Assembly (NCBI RefSeq): GCF_900489465.1 | Contig: NZ_UEFQ01000019.1 | Span: 1-64,000, forward strand | Source: Aequorivita sp. CIP111184 | GTDB lineage: Bacteria > Bacteroidota > Bacteroidia > Flavobacteriales > Flavobacteriaceae | DNA length: 64,000 nucleotides | Direction of reading: 5' to 3' | Shown here: piece after piece, positions 8,034-17,535 of the stretch | Layout of the letters: each line of letters begins with the position of its first letter | How positions within the stretch are numbered: position 1 is the stretch's first letter | Position numbers and translations under genes: made by a program | The notes under the pieces: generated by a model | Database searches by the model: none | What the model saw: the letters and a program-made list of their open reading frames with translations, nothing else | What the model was told of the DNA's origin: nothing

Positions 8034-9902
8034 ATGAAAACTTCAATTAAATTTTACGCAATGGCTTGTCTTTCTTTGTTTATGACATTTACCATTGCTG
8101 CCCAAAAAGCAGAGCAACCGGATTTTCGATATGATACCGGAGCCAAAATAAACGAAATGTCATTAACGCAAGGAGGAACAATGGTTGTTGCTACCAACGA
8201 TGGTCTTGTGGGGATAAAACCAGGTAGCAACCAACTGTTGTTTAATTTCACAGAATACGGAAGAGTAAAACCAGAGGAGCTTACTTATATTCCCAATGCA
8301 CCTTATGTAATAGTTTATCAAGGTGGTTTTGCCAATTTGAGCTCTAAAAAAACAGTTATTGATTATATTTCAGGCAAAACGCTTTTTAGTACAGAAAGTA
8401 ATGGGTGGAAAGATGTTATAACATGCACTGTTATGATGCCTCAAAATAAATTAGTGGTAAGCGGGAATAGAACTTCAAAAGAAAAATATGCACAACAAGT
8501 CGCTGTTTATGACCTTAACACTGGAAAAGAAGATTATAGGTTTGATATAGGCGAGCCAGGACGAGTAGGTATAGCGAAAACTTATGCTGTTACAGGAACA
8601 CCGCTTCTGTTAAAGAATAGTCTGGTTGTGCCAACTTCCCAAGGGGTTTTTAATATGAAGGCTCAAACAGGAGAACTTATTTGGCAAAATGACATGAAGA
8701 ATATGAATTCACTTGTTGCCGATGCATCAGAAACTGAAATTTATGCTTTTGAACTAGTAAACCAAGGAAAAAATACTCGTATTCACAAACTAGGAATTAA
8801 CGGCGCTGAGCTTTGGAAAGACGATCATAAAGTAAAAGGGCAAGTAGTGAATTTTGAAATTCTTCCAAATGGTATTGCTGTGGTGAGCAATCAAAGCGAT
8901 GGCGGCAATGAAAGTGTTTTTGCGCGCAGCAACGAATCTAACATCGCATTTTTGAATGCTTCAAACGGGGAAGATCTTTGGGAGAAAGCACCAAAAACAA
9001 AAGGCTACGTTCAGCATTTCTACATAATGGAAGACGGAATTCTTTTCGGAATTTACCAAGGAGGAATCAACAAGATTTCGTTTGATGGACAGACGCTTTT
9101 CAAAAAGCCCTTAAAAACAGGAGAGAATATTTTAACGATGGCTGAAACACCACAAGGGTTGATTTATATCACTTCTGAAGATGCTAATATTGTAAACCTT
9201 AAAACTGGCGATCAAGTTTGGGACAAACCTTTAAAATATAAAAGAGCTGACGCTGTGAGCTCAACTTTTGATAGTAAAAACAATCGCTATCTTATTAGTG
9301 CAGACGAAAACTTATTTGCTGTAGATGCCACTTCTGGTGCTGTAACTACGTTGGCCGAGTCAAAATTTGATGGCAAGGAAGCTCCCTCACACGTAGAAAT
9401 TAGAGATGGCGGAATTCTATTGACCAGTGATCAAAATATGCTTTTAATGGACTGGAATGGCGGTAAGCAATGGCAAGAATATTACCGTGCGCCGGGGAAA
9501 AGTGCTATGGGTGCTATTTTAGCTGCAGTAGCAGCAGTAGCATCGGCAACAACAGCAATGGCTGCTGCAAACTCTTCTATGCAAAACAAATTGGCTGGAT
9601 ATGACAGGCAGTCTGAAATTGATGCCGATCTAGCCGGAGGAATGGCTGCCGCAACGGGAGCGTCAATTGCTGAAATGCTTAAACGTTTCAAAGCAACCGC
9701 AGCTACTAAAGACGACCAATTTATACTTACCAAACTTGAAGATGGTGTAGGTCTCGTGAAATTGAGTAAGGATACTGGTGAAAAAGGAAAGGAAATTGTG
9801 CTTAAAGACAAACAGCCGGAATATATAGTAGATGAAATTGGAGGGTTGCTTTATTACAAAGCAGATAACAACTCAATTTTTGCGTATGATCTTAAAAAAT
9901 AA
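8034..9902 (+). CDS. Secreted PQQ-like beta-propeller protein with Ala-rich insert
   Basis: 622 aa. A signal peptide ends around TFTIAAQ (about residue 23). Repeated blades of the PQQ/WD type follow through most of the protein, with recurrent motifs such as GELIWQND, GEDLWEKAP and GDQVWDKPL. At about residues 489-552 an Ala-rich, partly hydrophobic segment (AILAAVAAVASATTAMAAA) interrupts the propeller before the last blade. There are no PQQ-binding catalytic residues that I can recognise, so it is more likely a binding or sensing protein than a dehydrogenase. Its promoter carries operator site 2. A terminator follows. Confidence 0.85.
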   Translation: MKTSIKFYAMACLSLFMTFTIAAQKAEQPDFRYDTGAKINEMSLTQGGTMVVATNDGLVGIKPGSNQLLFNFTEYGRVKPEELTYIPNAPYVIVYQGGFANLSSKKTVIDYISGKTLFSTESNGWKDVITCTVMMPQNKLVVSGNRTSKEKYAQQVAVYDLNTGKEDYRFDIGEPGRVGIAKTYAVTGTPLLLKNSLVVPTSQGVFNMKAQTGELIWQNDMKNMNSLVADASETEIYAFELVNQGKNTRIHKLGINGAELWKDDHKVKGQVVNFEILPNGIAVVSNQSDGGNESVFARSNESNIAFLNASNGEDLWEKAPKTKGYVQHFYIMEDGILFGIYQGGINKISFDGQTLFKKPLKTGENILTMAETPQGLIYITSEDANIVNLKTGDQVWDKPLKYKRADAVSSTFDSKNNRYLISADENLFAVDATSGAVTTLAESKFDGKEAPSHVEIRDGGILLTSDQNMLLMDWNGGKQWQEYYRAPGKSAMGAILAAVAAVASATTAMAAANSSMQNKLAGYDRQSEIDADLAGGMAAATGASIAEMLKRFKATAATKDDQFILTKLEDGVGLVKLSKDTGEKGKEIVLKDKQPEYIVDEIGGLLYYKADNNSIFAYDLKK

Positions 9903-9924
9903 TCTACTAGCCAGATTATTTATC

Positions 9925-9958
9925 AAACCGAGGACGAAGTGAGGAGCGTCTACGGTTT
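9925..9958. repeat. Imperfect hairpin after the propeller gene
   Basis: AAACCG (9925-9930) pairs with CGGTTT (9953-9958), and GACG (9933-9936) with CGTC (9947-9950), around GAAGTGAGGA. It resembles a REP-like unit and immediately precedes the terminator. Confidence 0.55.
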
Positions 9959-9960
9959 TG

Positions 9961-9994
9961 AAACCCCATGTTCAACTATGGGGTTTATTTTTTT
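9961..9994 (+). terminator. Terminator after the propeller gene
   Basis: Stem AAACCCCAT (9961-9969) with ATGGGGTTT (9978-9986), loop of 8, then A and a run of T. Confidence 0.85.
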
Positions 9995-10051
9995 ATCAGT
10001 CTTAAATGAAGAAAATCCAGAAGAGAAGACATTAATATCTCAAAATTAAAT

Positions 10052-10097
10052 AAGGCAATTGCCCTATATGGTTAAAAATGAAAATGAGTTATCTTTA
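10052..10097 (+). promoter_or_regulatory. Operator-promoter site 3
   Basis: AGGCAATTGCCCTATA contains the perfect palindrome GGCAATTGCC. A TATCTTTA -7 box lies about 20 bp downstream (10090-10097). The small membrane protein and histidine kinase genes follow at 10121. Confidence 0.65.
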
Positions 10098-10120
10098 GGT
10101 TTTAAAACCAAACTCAAAAT

Positions 10121-10363
10121 ATGTTTTTTCAAACTGCCATAATCATAATTATACTCAGCTTAATTATTGGGCTTTTGGTTTGGTTCTTTACCGGGAAAAG
10201 GGCGTTGGTGCGCATTCACAATGAAGAAATTTCTATGCTTGAAACGGCCATTTCTACCAATCGTTTTCAAATAAATTTTAGAAATTCGAATTTGAACACC
10301 TACGATTTTTTAAAGTTCAATCTTAATGAAGCATTAATAGTACAACCGGAAACCCTACTATAA
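10121..10363 (+). CDS. Small single-pass membrane protein, unknown function
   Basis: 80 aa. A strong membrane helix covers about residues 5-27 (AIIIIILSLIIGLLVWFF) and is followed by a basic patch (TGKRALVR) and a soluble tail of about 50 residues. I recognise no family. It ends 3 bp before the histidine kinase start and shares its promoter (operator site 3), so the two are very likely co-translated. It could be an accessory sensor or a regulator of the kinase; that is inference from position. Confidence 0.75.
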   Translation: MFFQTAIIIIILSLIIGLLVWFFTGKRALVRIHNEEISMLETAISTNRFQINFRNSNLNTYDFLKFNLNEALIVQPETLL

Positions 10364-10366
10364 GAT

Positions 10367-12160
10367 ATGAAGCGATTTCTTCTTCTCCATTTTCTTTTAT
10401 TCAGTATTACGGCCACTTTTTCGCAGAATAAACAAATCATTGATTCCATAAATAAACTCTATGTTCAAGGACTTAATATTCCACAGGATTCCATAGTTTC
10501 TCTATTTCAAAAAAATTTAAAAGACGCCGAAAAAATCTCATACGAGCTTGGCATGGCTGATGCTTACTCACAACTCAGCTTGGTTTATGGCTATCAAGGC
10601 AAATATGAGGAAAGTGCCAAAAGTTCAATTGAAGGAATAAAAATCTATGAAAGACTGAACAAATTAGACAGGGTAGCAGATTACTACGCTGAAATGGGTT
10701 ACAGCATGAAATACCGCGATTTAAAACAGGCGATTTATTACATGCAAAAGGGAAAAACTGTTGCTGAAGCTAATAATTTTGAGAAAGAATTAAAGGACAT
10801 TTATAACAATTACGGGGTCTTAAAAGAAATTAACCAAGAGTTGGACAGTGCACTTTATTATTATAACCGAGGTTTAAAAATTAAACTAAAGATTAATGAT
10901 ACCATTGGCATTCCGTATAGTTGGAGCAATATGGCTGGAGTTTATGGTTTGCAGGAAAATTATTCAAAGGCTAGGGAATATTTCAACAAATCGCTTCAGC
11001 AACGATTGGTGTGGGCAGATTCGTTAGGAATTGCAGAAAACTACACTCAATTGGGCGAGGTTTTTATGGCAGAAAAGAAATGGAACGACGCAATTCCGTT
11101 AATGCATAAATCACTGCCTATTTCGCTTAAAAAACAATACCAAAACCTTACACAGTATAACTACAAAATGCTTTCAGATATATACAAAAAGTTGAATAAT
11201 ACGGATTCAGCTTTGTATTATTTTGAGCAATATTCAACGGTAAAAGATAGTGTGCATAGTATAAAAGTCCAGGAAAGCATCGCTTCTCTTAATATTGAAT
11301 TTGAAACCGAAAAGAAACAAAATGAAATCCTTCAACAACGCGCTCAATTAGCAGAAAAGGATTTGGAAGTCCGCCGAAAAAACACTTTTATTTTTGGCAG
11401 TTTAGGGCTTGCTCTAGTCTTGGGGTTATTGGGTTATTTACTTTACAGTCAGCAAAAATTGAAAAATCGGCAACTTCAAAAGGAGGGTGAGCTAAAAAAT
11501 GCGTTGGCTAAAATAGAAACTCAAAACAAATTGCAGGAGCAGCGTTTGCGAATTTCGCGCGATCTGCATGACAACATTGGGGCACAACTCACCTTCATCA
11601 TTTCCAGCATTGACAATCTGAAATTTGGGTTTACAGACATTAGTGAAAAATTGGGCAATAAACTTACCAATATTAGCAATTTCACATCCCAAACTATTTA
11701 TGAATTGCGCGATACTATTTGGGCAATGAATAAGGAAAATATCACCTTTGAAGACCTGCAGGCGCGAATCGCCAACTTTATAGAGCACGCCAAAAATGCT
11801 TCCGACAGAATTGATTTTTCTTTTAATATAGATAAAAATGTTGATCAGACTCACGTTTTTACTTCTGTGGAAGGAATGAATATTTACAGGATTATTCAAG
11901 AGGCAGTAAACAATTCTTTGAAATATGCCTCAGCAGATGAAATTGAGGTAAATATTTCAGAAAAGGAAACCCAATATCAAATTGAAATCGCTGATAACGG
12001 CAACGGGTTTGACCAAGAAACCATTGAACTGGGCAATGGATTGAACAACATGAAAAAACGCGCGCGTGAAATTAAGGGGACATTTCAAATAAAGTCTTCG
12101 AAAAAGGGAACTTCTATTACGTTAAATGCGCCAAAATTACCTTTAGAAAAAATTAATTAA
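10367..12160 (+). CDS. TPR-containing sensor histidine kinase (HisKA_3 type)
   Basis: 597 aa. A signal peptide (ending TATFSQN) is followed by periplasmic TPR repeats at about residues 40-310, a membrane helix at about 343-362 (FIFGSLGLALVLGLLGYLLY), a coiled coil, the HisKA_3 dimerisation box RISRDLHDNIGAQL with the phosphoacceptor His near residue 400, and an HATPase domain (NNSLKYASADEI; IADNGNGFD; GLNNMKKRAREIKG). It is the NarL-class partner of the LuxR-type regulator encoded 78 bp downstream. The TPR region probably senses a protein or envelope signal. Promoter: operator site 3. Confidence 0.94.
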   Translation: MKRFLLLHFLLFSITATFSQNKQIIDSINKLYVQGLNIPQDSIVSLFQKNLKDAEKISYELGMADAYSQLSLVYGYQGKYEESAKSSIEGIKIYERLNKLDRVADYYAEMGYSMKYRDLKQAIYYMQKGKTVAEANNFEKELKDIYNNYGVLKEINQELDSALYYYNRGLKIKLKINDTIGIPYSWSNMAGVYGLQENYSKAREYFNKSLQQRLVWADSLGIAENYTQLGEVFMAEKKWNDAIPLMHKSLPISLKKQYQNLTQYNYKMLSDIYKKLNNTDSALYYFEQYSTVKDSVHSIKVQESIASLNIEFETEKKQNEILQQRAQLAEKDLEVRRKNTFIFGSLGLALVLGLLGYLLYSQQKLKNRQLQKEGELKNALAKIETQNKLQEQRLRISRDLHDNIGAQLTFIISSIDNLKFGFTDISEKLGNKLTNISNFTSQTIYELRDTIWAMNKENITFEDLQARIANFIEHAKNASDRIDFSFNIDKNVDQTHVFTSVEGMNIYRIIQEAVNNSLKYASADEIEVNISEKETQYQIEIADNGNGFDQETIELGNGLNNMKKRAREIKGTFQIKSSKKGTSITLNAPKLPLEKIN

Positions 12161-12161
12161 T

Positions 12162-12207
12162 ACGGCAATTGCCCTATTTTCTCTGTAATTCTTAAAATGT
12201 ATTTTTA
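12162..12207 (+). promoter_or_regulatory. Operator-promoter site 4 (regulator autoregulation)
   Basis: ACGGCAATTGCCCTATT at 12162-12178 contains GGCAATTGCC. TATTTTTA (12200-12207) lies 21 bp after the box. The response regulator gene starts at 12238, so the regulator probably controls itself. Confidence 0.65.
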
Positions 12208-12237
12208 GTATCTTTATAAACAACTAACCAACCAAAG

Positions 12238-12885
12238 ATGCTTAAAATTGCAATAGTTGACGATAATACCTTCCTCATAAATGCGGTAAAGGAAAAACTT
12301 TCCTTTTTTGACGACATCACGGTAAAGCATACTTCATTAAATGGTAGCGATCTTCTTACCAAACTTGAGGAAAATCACAACCTCGATTTAATTTTGATGG
12401 ATATTGAAATGCCCGTTCTCAACGGCATTGAAACCACGCAGATAGTAAAACAGAAATACCCACACATCAAAATAATTATGCTCACCGCATTTGATAACGA
12501 TGAACATATTTTTAATGCCATAAAAGCAGGTGCAGACGGTTATCTGTTGAAAGAAATAAACCCAAAAGATTTATACGAAGGAATCGTTGAAACCTTAAAT
12601 GGCGGAGCGGCAATGAATCCTTCCATCGCAATGAAAACTTTGAAATTGCTCAGAAACCCAATTGATATTCAAAATCCTCGCGACCAAGAAGAAATTTCAC
12701 TTTCCACACGCGAAGTTGAGGTTTTGGAACAACTCAGTAAAGGCTTGAGCTATACCGTAATTGCCGATCATCTTTTTCTTTCGCCCAGCACCGTCCGAAA
12801 ACACATTGAGAATATTTACAAAAAACTTCAGGTGCACAGTAAGATTGAGGCGGTCCAAAAAGCGCGTAATCACAATATTATTTAA
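12238..12885 (+). CDS. LuxR/NarL-type response regulator
   Basis: 215 aa. The receiver domain (about residues 1-120) has the acidic pair DD at 8-9, phosphoacceptor Asp55 in LILMDIEMP, a Thr in MLTAF and Lys in YLLKEI. The C-terminal LuxR helix-turn-helix domain (about 150-210) has STREVEVLEQLSKGLS and SPSTVRKHIENIYKKL. All phosphorylation residues are present. It is the likely partner of the upstream TPR kinase and the best candidate to bind the GGCAATTGCC box found before its own gene and three neighbouring units. Confidence 0.95.
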   Translation: MLKIAIVDDNTFLINAVKEKLSFFDDITVKHTSLNGSDLLTKLEENHNLDLILMDIEMPVLNGIETTQIVKQKYPHIKIIMLTAFDNDEHIFNAIKAGADGYLLKEINPKDLYEGIVETLNGGAAMNPSIAMKTLKLLRNPIDIQNPRDQEEISLSTREVEVLEQLSKGLSYTVIADHLFLSPSTVRKHIENIYKKLQVHSKIEAVQKARNHNII

Positions 12886-12960
12886 ATTTTCCTTTCTAAA
12901 AATAGTTGTAGTTTTATGTTTCATTTCTGAAAAAAAACTTCGGAAGTTTACATTATCACT

Positions 12961-14511
12961 ATGAAAAAACTATTCTACTTTACACTCTATTTTCTTTTAT
13001 TTTATTCACTTTCAGTGTTTTCACAGGAAAAAAACCCTGTAATTGAAAATATTCAAAAAGAAGCTTACGAAAACTCACAACTTGAAATTCTCGGTCACGA
13101 ATTACTTGATGATATTGGTCCGCGATTGGTAGGGACACCCCAAATGCAACAGGCTCATGACTGGGCCGTATCAAAATATAAAACTTGGGGCATTTCCGCA
13201 GAAAATCAGCAATGGGGCGAGTGGAAAGGTTGGGAGCGTGGTATAACGCATATTGATATGGTTTATCCAAGAGTGCAAACTTTAGATGGAACGCAATTAG
13301 CGTGGAATCCCGGCACTTCTTCAAAAGGTGTAACTGCAGAAGTGATGGTGCTGCCAGAAATAAAAGACTCAATTTCTTTTAAAAATTGGCTGCCGAACGT
13401 AAAAGGAAAATTTGTGATGATTGCGATGAAACAACCCACAGGAAGACCAGACGAAAATTGGAAGGAATTTGCAACCCCAGAATCTTTTGAAAAAATGAAG
13501 AGGGAAAGGAGTGAACAGGCTAAAGCTTGGAACGAAAATATAAAGCGAAGCGGATACGACAGAAGAAGTATAATTCCCGCTTTGGAAGAAGCTGGCGCAG
13601 TTGGAATAGTTGATTCCTATTGGTCAAAAGGTTTTGGGGTAAATAAAATTTTTAGTGCCCGAACTAAAAAAATTCCCTCTATAGATATGGAATTGGAAGA
13701 TTACACCATGCTTTACAGAATGGTGGAACACGGTGACAAGCCGAAAATCCACGTGGTTGCAGAATCGAAAGATTTGGGAAGAGTGCCAACTTTCAATACA
13801 ATTGCGGAAATAAAAGGAACTGAAAAACCTGAGGAATATGTAATTCTTTCAGCCCATTTTGATTCTTGGGACGGCGGAACGGGCGCAACCGATAATGGAA
13901 CAGGAACTTTGGTAATGATGGAAGCAATGCGGATTCTGAAAAAAGTTTATCCAAATCCAAAGCGAACCATTTTGGTAGGGCATTGGGGAAGTGAAGAACA
14001 AGGTCTGAACGGGTCTTCTTCCTTTGTAGCTGATCATCCCGAAACTGTAAGCAATATTCAAGCAGTTTTTAACCAGGACAATGGAACCGGAAGAGTTACT
14101 AGCATCAATGGTGCAGGTTTTTTGCAATCGTATGATTATATGTCGCGCTGGTTGCGGGCAGTCCCCGATACCATTCGCAAAAATATTGAAATCACTTTTC
14201 CCGGCTCGCCAGCACGTGGTGGTTCCGATAATGCAAGTTTTGTTGCAGCTGGAGCACCCGCTTTCAGTTTGAGTTCTTTGAGTTGGGATTACTGGAATTA
14301 CACTTGGCACACCAATCGTGACACCTATGATAAAATAGTTTTTGACGATGTGCAAAGCAATGTAATTCTCACTGCAATTTTAGCTTATATGGCTTCGGAA
14401 GATGATTCAAAAACTTCACGGGAACAAGTTATTTTGCCAATTGATGATAAAACAGGAGAACCACAAACTTGGCCTACGCCAAGGGTTCCTGAAAGAAAAG
14501 GTGGGCAATAG
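12961..14511 (+). CDS. M28 family metallopeptidase, secreted
   Basis: 516 aa. A signal peptide ends at SLSVFSQ (about residue 21). A protease-associated (PA) domain-like insert occupies the middle (about 110-260), and the M28 zinc core is C-terminal: AHFDSWDGGTGATDNG (His, bridging Asp), GSEEQGLNGS (catalytic and ligand Glu), FNQDNGTGRV (Asp) and YTWHTNRDTYD (His). All ligands are present. It should be an aminopeptidase or carboxypeptidase acting outside the cytoplasm. It does not carry the palindromic operator, so it seems to be outside the upstream regulatory module. Its stop abuts the convergent amidase gene. Confidence 0.92.
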   Translation: MKKLFYFTLYFLLFYSLSVFSQEKNPVIENIQKEAYENSQLEILGHELLDDIGPRLVGTPQMQQAHDWAVSKYKTWGISAENQQWGEWKGWERGITHIDMVYPRVQTLDGTQLAWNPGTSSKGVTAEVMVLPEIKDSISFKNWLPNVKGKFVMIAMKQPTGRPDENWKEFATPESFEKMKRERSEQAKAWNENIKRSGYDRRSIIPALEEAGAVGIVDSYWSKGFGVNKIFSARTKKIPSIDMELEDYTMLYRMVEHGDKPKIHVVAESKDLGRVPTFNTIAEIKGTEKPEEYVILSAHFDSWDGGTGATDNGTGTLVMMEAMRILKKVYPNPKRTILVGHWGSEEQGLNGSSSFVADHPETVSNIQAVFNQDNGTGRVTSINGAGFLQSYDYMSRWLRAVPDTIRKNIEITFPGSPARGGSDNASFVAAGAPAFSLSSLSWDYWNYTWHTNRDTYDKIVFDDVQSNVILTAILAYMASEDDSKTSREQVILPIDDKTGEPQTWPTPRVPERKGGQ

Positions 14512-16152
14512 TTATTCTTTATATTCCGAAGGACTTTTTCTAACTGGGTTTTTTATTTCGAAGGCACGTGCCAATTGTAGCAATTTTGCTTCTTGAAAAG
14601 GTGCTCCAATAAACGTTAGTCCAAGCGGTTCGCCAGTATTTTTATAGCCCATAGGTATCGTTAAACAAGGGTACAAGGCAACCGCTGCATAGGCCGAGTG
14701 ATAATTGTTTATGGATAAAATAGCGTCAAGGTTGTGTTCTTTCATCGGTTTTTGAAAGAATTCAGTGCCGTTTATTTTCAACGTTTCTTTGATTTTCTGA
14801 AAATCTTCTTCGGAAGTTGTGTCTGCAATGATACCGTCAAAAATTCCTTGATCGTAAGGCATTCTATTTAGGCTATCCGTGGCATTGAAGGTCATGATTT
14901 CTTCAAGATTTTTAAATTTTATATTTTCTGAAGTATTCATTTTCAGATAAACCGGTAGGTCTTCTTTCATGTCAAGATTTAGCAATGTCAAAAAGTTGGG
15001 CAGGTCTATTTCTTCGGGATTATATTCAATAATAATAGCTCCTTCTTTTTGCAATTTTTTTACTGTGGTCGCATAAATGGAATCTGAGAGTAACGACTTC
15101 ATAACGCCAAGGCGCTTCCCTTTTAGAGTGGTATTTTTAATTTCGTTAATATAATTTGTAGATACAGCAATGGAAGCCGCATCTTCATTATCCTTCCCTT
15201 TCATAGCATCTAGCAGAATCGCATTATCAATCACGTTTTTTGTCATTGGGCCAGGTGTGTCGAGTGTGTGTGAAATTGGCACAATACCCGAACGGCTCAA
15301 AACGCCCACAGTAGGTTTTAGCCCCACCAAAGAGTTCTGGCTGGAAGGCGAAATAATGGAGCCCGCAGTTTCGGTTCCTACTGCAGCTACGGCATAGTTT
15401 GCCGCCACTCCCGTTCCGCTACCGGCACTACTTCCACCGGTTTCAAAAATCATGCTACCGTATGGATTAAGAGTTTGTCCGCCCACCGCGCTATATCCAA
15501 CCGGACAGCCATTACAGAAAAAATAAGCCCATTCACTCAGGTTGGCCTTTCCTATAATCAAAGCTCCGTTTTCTTTCAATCGCTGAACAATAAATGCATC
15601 TTCTGAAGGAGTATTGTCGATTAGCGCCACAGCGCCCGCAGTGGTTTTCATCGCTTTCGTATCAATATTGTCCTTCAATAGAATTGGCATTCCGAAGATT
15701 GGATTGTTCTTTGAACTTTTATTTTTGTCGCACTCGCGGGCTTCATTTAGTACATTTGGATTTAGCGCAATAATTGTATTTAACGTCTTTTCCGGATTCA
15801 ATTCATATTTGTAAATACGTTTTAGGAAAAACAGCGTAAGTTCTTCATAAGAAAATTTGCCTTTGGAAATTTCGCTCTGTAGCGTTGGAATATCTTTATC
15901 TAAAATAAGCGGCAACAATGCATCATAACGTTTTTCAGAAAAAGCCTGCACTTCAGAATATAGGGGTTGAAAAACTTGATTTTTATCTAAATATTTAGAA
16001 GCTATCAATTTGTATCGCATCCTTTCAATAGGATGATTTTGTTGTTTTTGAATTGTTTCGGTTTCATCCTGTGATTTCCAAAGCGTTTCCTGCGAATACG
16101 ACTGAAAGGTTACTATGCTAACAAAAGCAAAAAGGATTGCGATATTTTTCAT
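14512..16152 (-). CDS. Secreted amidase (amidase signature family)
   Basis: 546 aa from the ATG at 16152, chosen because it opens directly onto a signal peptide (MKNIAILFAFVSIVTFQSYS); an earlier in-frame start at 16215 would place a soluble extension before it. The Ser-cisSer-Lys triad is present: Lys in PILLKDNIDT, Gly-Ser-rich GGSSAGSGTG, and nucleophile region ETAGSIISPS. The family hydrolyses amides such as glutamine-like side chains or peptides; here the substrate is unknown and the enzyme is exported. It is convergent with the M28 peptidase gene with no gap, and 81 bp from the metK stop. Confidence 0.9.
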   Translation of the reverse strand: MKNIAILFAFVSIVTFQSYSQETLWKSQDETETIQKQQNHPIERMRYKLIASKYLDKNQVFQPLYSEVQAFSEKRYDALLPLILDKDIPTLQSEISKGKFSYEELTLFFLKRIYKYELNPEKTLNTIIALNPNVLNEARECDKNKSSKNNPIFGMPILLKDNIDTKAMKTTAGAVALIDNTPSEDAFIVQRLKENGALIIGKANLSEWAYFFCNGCPVGYSAVGGQTLNPYGSMIFETGGSSAGSGTGVAANYAVAAVGTETAGSIISPSSQNSLVGLKPTVGVLSRSGIVPISHTLDTPGPMTKNVIDNAILLDAMKGKDNEDAASIAVSTNYINEIKNTTLKGKRLGVMKSLLSDSIYATTVKKLQKEGAIIIEYNPEEIDLPNFLTLLNLDMKEDLPVYLKMNTSENIKFKNLEEIMTFNATDSLNRMPYDQGIFDGIIADTTSEEDFQKIKETLKINGTEFFQKPMKEHNLDAILSINNYHSAYAAVALYPCLTIPMGYKNTGEPLGLTFIGAPFQEAKLLQLARAFEIKNPVRKSPSEYKE

Positions 16153-16233
16153 AATAGAAATTTTTACTAAATGTAAAAAACCATCCTGATATTTCAGAAT
16201 GGTTTTCAATTTCATTTTAAATGGAAAGGTATT

Positions 16234-17487
16234 TTATAGACCGAAAGCTTTTTTCACGGCATCAACATAATCCAATTTTTCCCAAGTGAAAAGCTCCACT
16301 TCTTTTGTAATTTGTCCATTGTACGGACTTTCAAAAGTTTTGGTAATCACTTCGGGATTTCTTCCCATATGTCCATACGAAGCTGTTTCAGAATAAATAG
16401 GGTTTCTCAATTTTAATCTTTTTTCAATTGCTGCTGGGCGCATATTGAATATTTCTGAAACTTTTTTCGCGATGTCACCATCTGAAAGTTTTATGTTTTT
16501 GGAATTGTACGTATTCACCAAAATAGAAGTCGGTTCCACAACGCCAATTGCATAGGAAACCTGCACCAAGACTTCATCTGCAACGCCAGCTGCAACAAGG
16601 TTTTTTGCAATATGTCGCGAAGCATACGCAGCACTTCTGTCAACTTTACTCGGATCTTTTCCGCTGAAAGCACCGCCGCCGTGAGCGCCTTTTCCGCCGT
16701 AAGTGTCAACGATAATTTTTCTTCCTGTAAGTCCGGTGTCGCCGTGGGGTCCGCCAATTACGAATTTCCCGGTTGGATTTATATGATAAGTAATATCATC
16801 GTTAAATAATTCCTGAACGTATTCTGGCAATTGTTTTTTCACTCGCGGAATCAAAATTTCAACAATATCTTTTTTGATTTTTTTCAGCATCGGCTCGTCT
16901 GCATCAAATTCGTCGTGTTGGGTTGAAACCACAATCGCAACTATTTTCTGCGGAACATTATCATCGCTGTATTCAATGGTTACTTGACTTTTTGAATCGG
17001 GACGCAAATATTTTATTTCAGAATCTTCACGTCGAAGCGCAGCCAATTCAATCAAAATTTTATGCGAAATATCCAACGCCAAAGGCATATAGTTTTCGGT
17101 TTCCTTTGTGGCGTAACCAAACATCATTCCTTGGTCGCCAGCGCCTTGTTCTTCTTTATTTTCACGATCCACACCTTGATTAATATCTTGGGATTGTTCG
17201 TGAATTAAGGAAATTACACCACAGGAATCACCGCTGAATTTATAAGCTCCTTTCGTATAACCAATTTTGTTGATCACTTCCCGGGCAATATGCTGTACAT
17301 CCAGGTACGTGTTGCTTTTCACCTCGCCCGCCAAAACAACTTGTCCTGTAGTAACAAGTGTTTCACAAGCAACTTTACTTTCGGGATCAAAAGCTAAAAA
17401 ATTATCTAAAAGCGCATCGCTAATTTGATCCGCAACTTTATCTGGGTGTCCTTCAGAAACACTTTCCGAAGTAAATAAATAGGCCAT
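16234..17487 (-). CDS. metK: S-adenosylmethionine synthase
   Basis: 417 aa. Makes SAM from methionine and ATP. Family motifs are intact: [30 protein letters not shown], and the P-loop-like [20 protein letters not shown] long leader of about 200 nt begins with a SAM-II riboswitch (17640-17695), which fits feedback control by the product. It lies apart from the methionine cluster at 23-34 kb, which is controlled by a different SAM riboswitch class. Confidence 0.97.
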   Translation of the reverse strand: MAYLFTSESVSEGHPDKVADQISDALLDNFLAFDPESKVACETLVTTGQVVLAGEVKSNTYLDVQHIAREVINKIGYTKGAYKFSGDSCGVISLIHEQSQDINQGVDRENKEEQGAGDQGMMFGYATKETENYMPLALDISHKILIELAALRREDSEIKYLRPDSKSQVTIEYSDDNVPQKIVAIVVSTQHDEFDADEPMLKKIKKDIVEILIPRVKKQLPEYVQELFNDDITYHINPTGKFVIGGPHGDTGLTGRKIIVDTYGGKGAHGGGAFSGKDPSKVDRSAAYASRHIAKNLVAAGVADEVLVQVSYAIGVVEPTSILVNTYNSKNIKLSDGDIAKKVSEIFNMRPAAIEKRLKLRNPIYSETASYGHMGRNPEVITKTFESPYNGQITKEVELFTWEKLDYVDAVKKAFGL

Positions 17488-17535
17488 AAAATGTTTTTTA
17501 AATTTTAAAAAATTGAAAACGACGCAGGATAAAAA

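Noticed and set aside
13849-14355. 168-codon minus-strand ORF opposite the M28 peptidase
   Set aside because: Covers the zinc-binding core of the peptidase and has no independent features.
14512-16215. Upstream start at 16215 for the amidase
   Set aside because: It would put a 21-residue soluble stretch before an otherwise normal signal peptide; the ATG at 16152 is preferred.
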